DNA of 64,000 nt, taken from the NCBI GenBank assembly GCA_963734725.1, contig CAVTIX010000029.1:1-64000 (forward strand), read 5' to 3'. The translations under genes and the position numbers were made by a program. Under the pieces are notes generated by a model that saw nothing but the letters and a program-made list of their open reading frames with translations, was not told the origin of the DNA and ran no database searches. Positions 60,055-64,000 of this stretch are shown here, piece after piece. The stretch comes from DASXKD01 sp963734725. Its GTDB lineage: Bacteria; Actinomycetota; Actinomycetes; Streptosporangiales; Streptosporangiaceae. Each line of letters begins with the position of its first letter. Position 1 is the first letter of the stretch.

Positions 60055-61047
60055 TTACTGGCCGGACCCTTGTGGCAGCTCCCGCACGACATCGGCCGGG
60101 TCCTTGTCGTCGCGCAGGCCCTGGAACCGCGGATGACGGAGCTCCCCGCCGGTGGTCCATTCGCTGAAGCCGACCTGGGCGACCAGCCGGGGCGGCACCC
60201 AGTGCACACCGGACCGCGGCAGGCGGCCGCGGTCGAACGGGGACCGGTCCTGCTCCAGGCCGGCCAGCGTGGCATGCAGGCTGTCCAGCGTCTGTCGGCT
60301 GAAGCCGGTGCCGACCTTGCCGGCGTAAATGAGCTTGTGGCCGGGTTCGTAGTAGCCGAGCAGCAGGGCGCCGAACCCGGTGCGGGTCCCTCGCGGGTCG
60401 GTGAAGCCGCCGATGACGAATTCCTGGCCGGCTTCGCACTTGAACTTCAGCCAGTCCCTGGTCCGGCCGGCGCGGTAGGGCGCATCGGCGCGCTTGGCGA
60501 TGACACCCTCCCAGCCGCTCGCGCACGCCTGGCGGAAGTACGCCTCGCCATCGGTGTCCTTGTGCTCGGTGAAGCGCAACGGGCCGCCGAAGGTCAGCAG
60601 GCCGCGCAGGATCTGCTTGCGCTCTCGCAGCGGCAGCGGGCGCACGTCGCGGTCGCCGGCCCATAGCACGTCGAAGATGTAGTAGCAGACCGGCACCTCG
60701 GCGCGCAGATCCGGTCCGGGATGGCGGACTCCCAGCCGCTGCTGCAAGCGGGCGAACCTGGTCTGGCCGCCGTCAAAGGCGACGATCTCCCCATCGATGA
60801 TGAAGTCGCTGGCTTGTTGGGCTGCCAGCGCCTCGGTGATCTCGGGGTAGGTGCTGGTGTCCTCCTTCTGGTTACGGGTCATCAGCCGGACCTGGCTGCC
60901 GGATCTGAACGCCAGGCACCGCTCGCCGTCGAGCTTGCGCTCGAAGATCCACCCAGGGTCGGAGAACCGGTCCTGGGTGAGCGTGGCCAGCTCCGGATCC
61001 AGCCAGCCCGGCTGATCCGGCCTGGCGGGTGGTGCTGCCGCGGTCAT
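60055..61047 (-). CDS. ATP-dependent DNA ligase (LigD/LigC-type ligase domain)
   Basis: 330 aa. Adenylation motif I is WIFERKLDGERCLAF with Lys38 as nucleophile; motif III FIIDGEIVAFD; motif IV WEGVIAKRADAPYRAGRTRD; motif V DWLKFKCEAGQEFVIGGFTD. A C-terminal OB-fold (KVGTGFSRQTLDSL, WVPPRLVAQVGFSEW) completes the stand-alone ligase. No Ku or primase gene is adjacent, so a backup or NHEJ-linked role is inference. It starts inside the stop of the upstream Cds1-like gene (four-base overlap). Confidence 0.95.
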   Translation of the reverse strand: MTAAAPPARPDQPGWLDPELATLTQDRFSDPGWIFERKLDGERCLAFRSGSQVRLMTRNQKEDTSTYPEITEALAAQQASDFIIDGEIVAFDGGQTRFARLQQRLGVRHPGPDLRAEVPVCYYIFDVLWAGDRDVRPLPLRERKQILRGLLTFGGPLRFTEHKDTDGEAYFRQACASGWEGVIAKRADAPYRAGRTRDWLKFKCEAGQEFVIGGFTDPRGTRTGFGALLLGYYEPGHKLIYAGKVGTGFSRQTLDSLHATLAGLEQDRSPFDRGRLPRSGVHWVPPRLVAQVGFSEWTTGGELRHPRFQGLRDDKDPADVVRELPQGSGQ

Positions 61048-62165
61048 GCTGTCTCCGATTTCGCGAAATCCCAGACCTTATCGTCCCAGGCCCGTTCGAC
61101 CACGGGCACGTAAGGGGTGATGTCGATTCCTTGTGCCATGAGCCAGTCGTCGTCGTCGTATGTGGTGGTATACCGGGCGCCGCTGTCGCACATGAGCGTA
61201 ACGATCGAGCCGACTGCCTGATCCGCGCACATCTCGCACACCAGCCGCAGGGCACCGAAGATATTGGTGCCCGTTGAGGGGCCAGCGGAGATTCCCAGGC
61301 GGTGGTTCAAGAAACGCATCGTCGCCACCGAGGCGCCGTCCGGGACTCCTAGCATCCGGTCCACGACGCTTGGCACGAATGACGGCTCCACGCGCGGCCG
61401 GCCGATGCCCTCGATACGCGACGCGGTGCTGTCCGCCGTCTGCCCCCGGTATGCGGGGAGGAACGCTGAGCCTTCAGGGTCCACGACGCACAGCCTGGTA
61501 GAGGCGCCAACCAGGCGCAGGTAGCGGCCGAACGTGGCAGCGGTACCTCCGGTACCGGCGCCGACAACGATCCACGACGGCACGCTGTGCCGTTCGAGGG
61601 CCATCTGGGCCAGCGTCGATTCGGCGATGTTGTTGTTGCCGCGCCAATCCGTGGCTCGCTCGGCGTAGGTGAACTGGTCGAGGAAGTGCCCATCCAGATC
61701 GGCTGCGAGCTGGGCCGCCACATCAGAAACTGCCGCGGGGTCGTCGATGAGGTGGCAGCGGCCGCCCTCGCGCTCGATCAGCGCGATCTTGGCCGGGCTG
61801 GTCGCGCGGGACATCACGGCGACGAACGGCACCCCGATCAGCCGCGCGAAGTAGGCCTCGGACACCGCGGTCGATCCGCTTGACGCTTCGACCACCGTCG
61901 TGGTGGGGCCGATCCACCCGTTGCACAGCGCGTACAGGAACAGCGACCGGGCAAGCCGGTGCTTGAGTGAGCCGGTCGGATGGGTGGACTCATCTTTGAG
62001 ATAGAGGTCGATAGGCCCGGACAGCGGCAGTCTCACCAGGTGCGTGTCGGCGCTCCGGCGCGAGTCGGCCTCCAGCCGGTGGACCGCCAGCGCTGTCCAG
62101 TTCCGGTCGACAGCCGTCGCGGGGTGGTAATCGACCGGGTGCCCGTCGGCGCCAGAACGGGACAT
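61044..62165 (-). CDS. PLP-dependent cysteine synthase/desulfhydrase family protein (Cds1-like)
   Basis: 373 aa from ATG 62165 (MSRSGADGHPVDYHPATAVD); the frame is open to 62228. Fold-type II PLP enzyme: STHPTGSLKHRLARSLFLYA holds the Schiff-base Lys, EASSGSTAVSEAYFARLIGV the phosphate loop, and VVGAGTGGTAATFGRYLRL the second glycine-rich loop. The C-terminus VTLMCDSGARYTTTYDDDDW matches the mycobacterial Cds1 group, which releases H2S from cysteine. A cysteine synthase activity is the alternative. Confidence 0.87.
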   Translation of the reverse strand: MSRSGADGHPVDYHPATAVDRNWTALAVHRLEADSRRSADTHLVRLPLSGPIDLYLKDESTHPTGSLKHRLARSLFLYALCNGWIGPTTTVVEASSGSTAVSEAYFARLIGVPFVAVMSRATSPAKIALIEREGGRCHLIDDPAAVSDVAAQLAADLDGHFLDQFTYAERATDWRGNNNIAESTLAQMALERHSVPSWIVVGAGTGGTAATFGRYLRLVGASTRLCVVDPEGSAFLPAYRGQTADSTASRIEGIGRPRVEPSFVPSVVDRMLGVPDGASVATMRFLNHRLGISAGPSTGTNIFGALRLVCEMCADQAVGSIVTLMCDSGARYTTTYDDDDWLMAQGIDITPYVPVVERAWDDKVWDFAKSETA

Positions 62166-62247
62166 AGCGGGATTGTAGACGAGGTAACGGGCACGGCGAG
62201 GGGCCTGGCCGCGGCGCCACGCGGTCACGCTGCCGCGGGGCGAGGGC

Positions 62248-62886
62248 TCAGCGGGCCGCGCGGGCCAGAGCAGCGGGATTGACCACGGTGAACCGTCCCC
62301 GCCCGAGTTCCACGATGCCCGCCTCTGCGAGGTCCTGCATGACCCGGTTCACCGTCGGCCGTGTCGTCCCGGCCATCGTGGAGATCTCCTCCTGCGTCAC
62401 CGACACCGGGCCGTTGTCGAACACGGCGTCCAGGTCCAGCAGCCGGCGCAACACCCGGGTGCGCGCCTCGATGCACAGGGCCTCGGTCAAGCGTGCCGAC
62501 AGGCGGCGCACCTGTGCGGCAAGGTAGTCCACCAGCAGCCGGTCAACGCTTGGATAGCTGCGGCGCAGCCGCTGGAACTCGGCCCGGGAGAGCACCAGTG
62601 TCTGCACCGGCTCGATCGCCTGCACCGTGGCCGTCCGCTCCGTCGCCGGGAGGAGCAGCGAGAGTTCCCCGAACGCCGTGCCCGGCCCGATCACGTTCAA
62701 GGTCACGGTGTCTCCGCTGGGCGTGGTCACCCAGACCGACGCCCGGCCGCGCATGAGCACATGCAGCGAGCCGCCAGCCTCGCCCTCGTGGAACAACACC
62801 ACGCCACGGGCAAAGCGCCGCGAAGCAGCCACCGCCAGCACCTCGCGCCGCACCGGCTCTTCAAGCCCCAGCAGGTCGAATCTCAC
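62248..62886 (-). CDS. Crp/Fnr-family transcriptional regulator
   Basis: 212 aa if started at GTG 62886 (VRFDLLGLEEPVRREVLAVA). An AGGAG stands almost against it, so the start is uncertain. Cyclic-nucleotide-binding beta-roll: VLFHEGEAGGSLHVLMRGRA, AFGELSLLLPATERTATVQA. C-terminal HTH_Crp: VTQEEISTMAGTTRPTVNRV, MQDLAEAGIVELGRGRF. No Fe-S cysteines at the N-terminus, so a nucleotide-type rather than oxygen-sensing regulator. Upstream of the Cds1-like gene and probably linked to it. Confidence 0.92.
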   Translation of the reverse strand: MRFDLLGLEEPVRREVLAVAASRRFARGVVLFHEGEAGGSLHVLMRGRASVWVTTPSGDTVTLNVIGPGTAFGELSLLLPATERTATVQAIEPVQTLVLSRAEFQRLRRSYPSVDRLLVDYLAAQVRRLSARLTEALCIEARTRVLRRLLDLDAVFDNGPVSVTQEEISTMAGTTRPTVNRVMQDLAEAGIVELGRGRFTVVNPAALARAAR

Positions 62887-63277
62887 TCCTGCCTCGCGCT
62901 GCCCGCAGGTGTCCGCCGTGACATCACTACTCTTCGTGTAGGGACGCAGCCAATTCCGGTGCTGGCAGCAAAATACCCCGTTGTGTGCGCCGCAGCCACT
63001 GTCGGCCGGTCCGGCATCCGTAAGCACGCCGAACTCCGCACTGCGCCAATCCCTCGTCTAGGAGCGCTGCCCGTCGCGCCTGCCCGGAGGCAGAGCCGGA
63101 CCGCAGTGTCAGCCAGGCAACACAAGCCGTGTCAGCACGGCGACAGACGCGGTTCACCGCGGATCGTACGTTGACCGTGGTCAGCCAATCTTGGCCGACA
63201 GCAAGAGGGGGCGGGTGGCGCCGCCCGACATCAGGAGGGGACGGGCGGCGCCGGCCACCACGACAGAAGGAAGCAAG
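62887..63277. other. Divergent intergenic region between crp-like gene and peptide gene
   Basis: About 390 bases. A perfect palindrome GCCGTG-TCAG-CACGGC lies at 63126-63141. Further right, two GC-rich related blocks (GGCGGGTGGCGCCGCCCG and GGACGGGCGGCGCCGGCC, ~63209-63256) may fold into short stems in the leader of the peptide gene. No other gene was seen. Confidence 0.45.
63126..63141. promoter_or_regulatory. Palindrome, possible Crp/Fnr-family operator
   Basis: GCCGTG and CACGGC arms separated by four bases, the spacing seen in FNR-type sites, between the divergent crp-like gene and the peptide gene. The bases differ from the E. coli consensus, so binding is inference. Confidence 0.4.
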
Positions 63278-63400
63278 ATGAAATCCAACGCGCCCATCCA
63301 CCGCTGGGCAGCACGCAGCGGCGCTGCCGCGTTTACCGTGGTGGCACTCGTGACGCAGACCTCGTTCGTTATTGACGACACGGCGGTTAACGCCAGCTGA
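63278..63400 (+). CDS. 40-aa exported or membrane peptide
   Basis: ATG 63278 with a GAAGGA ribosome site seven bases before. The product MKSNAPIHRWAARSGAAAFT then VVALVTQTSFVIDDTAVNAS has a basic start, one hydrophobic stretch and an acidic end. The gene is followed by a long hairpin, which supports it as a discrete transcription unit. Too short for family assignment; not recognised. Confidence 0.55.
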   Translation: MKSNAPIHRWAARSGAAAFTVVALVTQTSFVIDDTAVNAS

Positions 63401-63420
63401 TCCGCACTGCCCGCGCCGCA

Positions 63421-63466
63421 AGCACGGCGCCAGTGCCCGGGCCGACGGCCCGGGCACTGGCGTGCT
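63421..63466 (+). terminator. Strong hairpin after the peptide gene
   Basis: CCAGTGCCCGGGCC pairs with GGCCCGGGCACTGG around a GAC loop (14 bp). The stem extends by AGCACG/CGTGCT beyond a three-base bulge on the left arm. There is no U-tract. One of the most stable stems in the window. Confidence 0.8.
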
Positions 63467-63588
63467 CTGTTCGGCGCGGCCCGTCTTGCCCTTTTGTTGA
63501 CGAGGGTCAGGGCGTCGGCAAGACTCGCTAATGGCAGCTGAATGACCGGCTTCGTCAGTGGCCGACGCACGAGCGCGAAGGATTGGCC

Positions 63589-64000
63589 TTGAGGCAGTAC
63601 GTGTGGCTGGCCCGGAGCCGGCCGATACGGCTGCTGTTAATCGCCTGGTGCCTTTCTTACGCTGGCGACCTCGCGGCGTTCACCGCCGCTTCGGTCTACG
63701 TCTACCACGCGGGCGGCGCGGCGTATGTCGGCCTGCTCGGACTGCTCAAGGCGCTGCCGGGCGCCCTGCTGGTCCCGCTGGTCGCCAGCTGGTCCGACCG
63801 GGTGCGGCGGGAGCGGTTGCTCATGGTCTCCGTGGCGGTGAGGGCGCTCCTGCTTGCCGCGGCCGCTGCTGTGATGACCGGTGATGCGCAAGCCATCCTC
63901 GTCCTCGTGCTCGTCGGGGTGGAGGCCGGACTCGCCAGCGTGTTCCGTCAGGTGCAGGCCGCGTTGCTCCCGTGGCTTGCTCGTACTCCCGATGAGCTGA
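63589..64000 (+). CDS. MFS transporter, N-terminal part (runs off the window)
   Basis: TTG 63589 with GAAGGA six bases upstream starts LRQYVWLARSRPIRLLLIAW, then CLSYAGDLAAFTAASVYVYH. The first four to five transmembrane helices follow, including the loop LVASWSDRVRRERLLMVSVA, the MFS D-R-x-R-R motif between helices 2 and 3. The gene continues past 64000; substrate unknown. Confidence 0.75.
   Translation, partial: MRQYVWLARSRPIRLLLIAWCLSYAGDLAAFTAASVYVYHAGGAAYVGLLGLLKALPGALLVPLVASWSDRVRRERLLMVSVAVRALLLAAAAAVMTGDAQAILVLVLVGVEAGLASVFRQVQAALLPWLARTPDEL

Noticed and set aside
60055..61047. DNA ligase as part of a complete NHEJ (Ku/LigD) or defence locus
   Set aside because: No Ku, primase-polymerase or nuclease gene is adjacent.

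Overview
The window is high-GC actinobacterial chromosome (filamentous actinomycete type). The evidence is GC-rich third codon positions, frequent GTG/TTG starts, an anti-sigma-type ATPase, F420/PPOX-class oxidoreductases, a LAL-type LuxR regulator, a SARP/BTAD regulator, an ECF42-type sigma factor and Cds1-like and LigD-like genes. No rRNA, tRNA or CRISPR array was seen. Genus cannot be fixed from the sequence.

Region 1 (1-15.4 kb) is a mobile-element island. It begins with a frameshifted IS256-type transposase remnant, an anti-sigma-like ATPase and a PPOX-class oxidoreductase. Then come an IS1380 element (2266-3990, 5-bp target duplication CTAAG) that splits a small ORF, an IS21 istA/istB element (4185-6692), a His-rich exported peptide gene, and an unassigned IS with a 755-aa transposase (7336-9755, 17-bp inverted repeats, duplication AGACC). 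The island ends with an interlocked array IS701 - IS630 - IS701 - IS630 (9865-15376). Its order of insertion can be read from shared TA and CTAG target sites; the array sits directly in front of a LAL regulator gene.

Region 2 (15.4-21 kb) holds the LAL regulator, a GNAT acetyltransferase, a SnoaL-like protein, a thioesterase and a DUF429 protein. Region 3 (21-29.5 kb) is a co-directional run: APC permease, metallophosphoesterase, nucleotidyltransferase-like protein, then iolC, a Cgl0159-type aldolase-like gene, iolB and iolD, i.e. a myo-inositol catabolic operon; iolC carries a one-base insertion.

Region 4 (29.5-42 kb) is rich in envelope and exported proteins: an arylsulfotransferase-like beta-propeller protein overlapping a histidine kinase that lacks its ATPase domain, an L,D-transpeptidase lipoprotein, an SDR, a PPOX protein, a transmembrane SARP-propeller-solute-binding-protein fusion broken by two frameshifts, two tandem TolB-like propeller proteins and a small secreted protein. 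Region 5 (42.4-46.8 kb) has a secreted tandem-repeat protein in an overlapping operon with a NarL-type two-component system, then a succinate-semialdehyde dehydrogenase.

Region 6 (46.9-49.9 kb) is an ECF42-type sigma factor/DGPF pair plus two dihydrofolate-reductase-like genes (one truncated). Three near-identical promoter-like repeats lie about 55 bp before three start codons and look like a local sigma regulon. Region 7 (50-64 kb) has a membrane-anchored propeller protein (frameshifted inside an 18-bp repeat), a glycolipid-binding-like protein, an AraC/VOC pair, an ArsR/SRPBCC/maleylpyruvate-isomerase-like operon with two operator palindromes, MarR/ABC exporter and MarR/SDR divergent pairs, an ATP-dependent DNA ligase overlapping a Cds1-like PLP enzyme, a Crp/Fnr regulator, a 40-aa peptide gene followed by a long hairpin, and the start of an MFS transporter that runs off the end.

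Several otherwise intact genes carry single-base indels (iolC, SARP fusion, propeller protein, arsR-like gene). The sequence alone cannot tell decay from read error.
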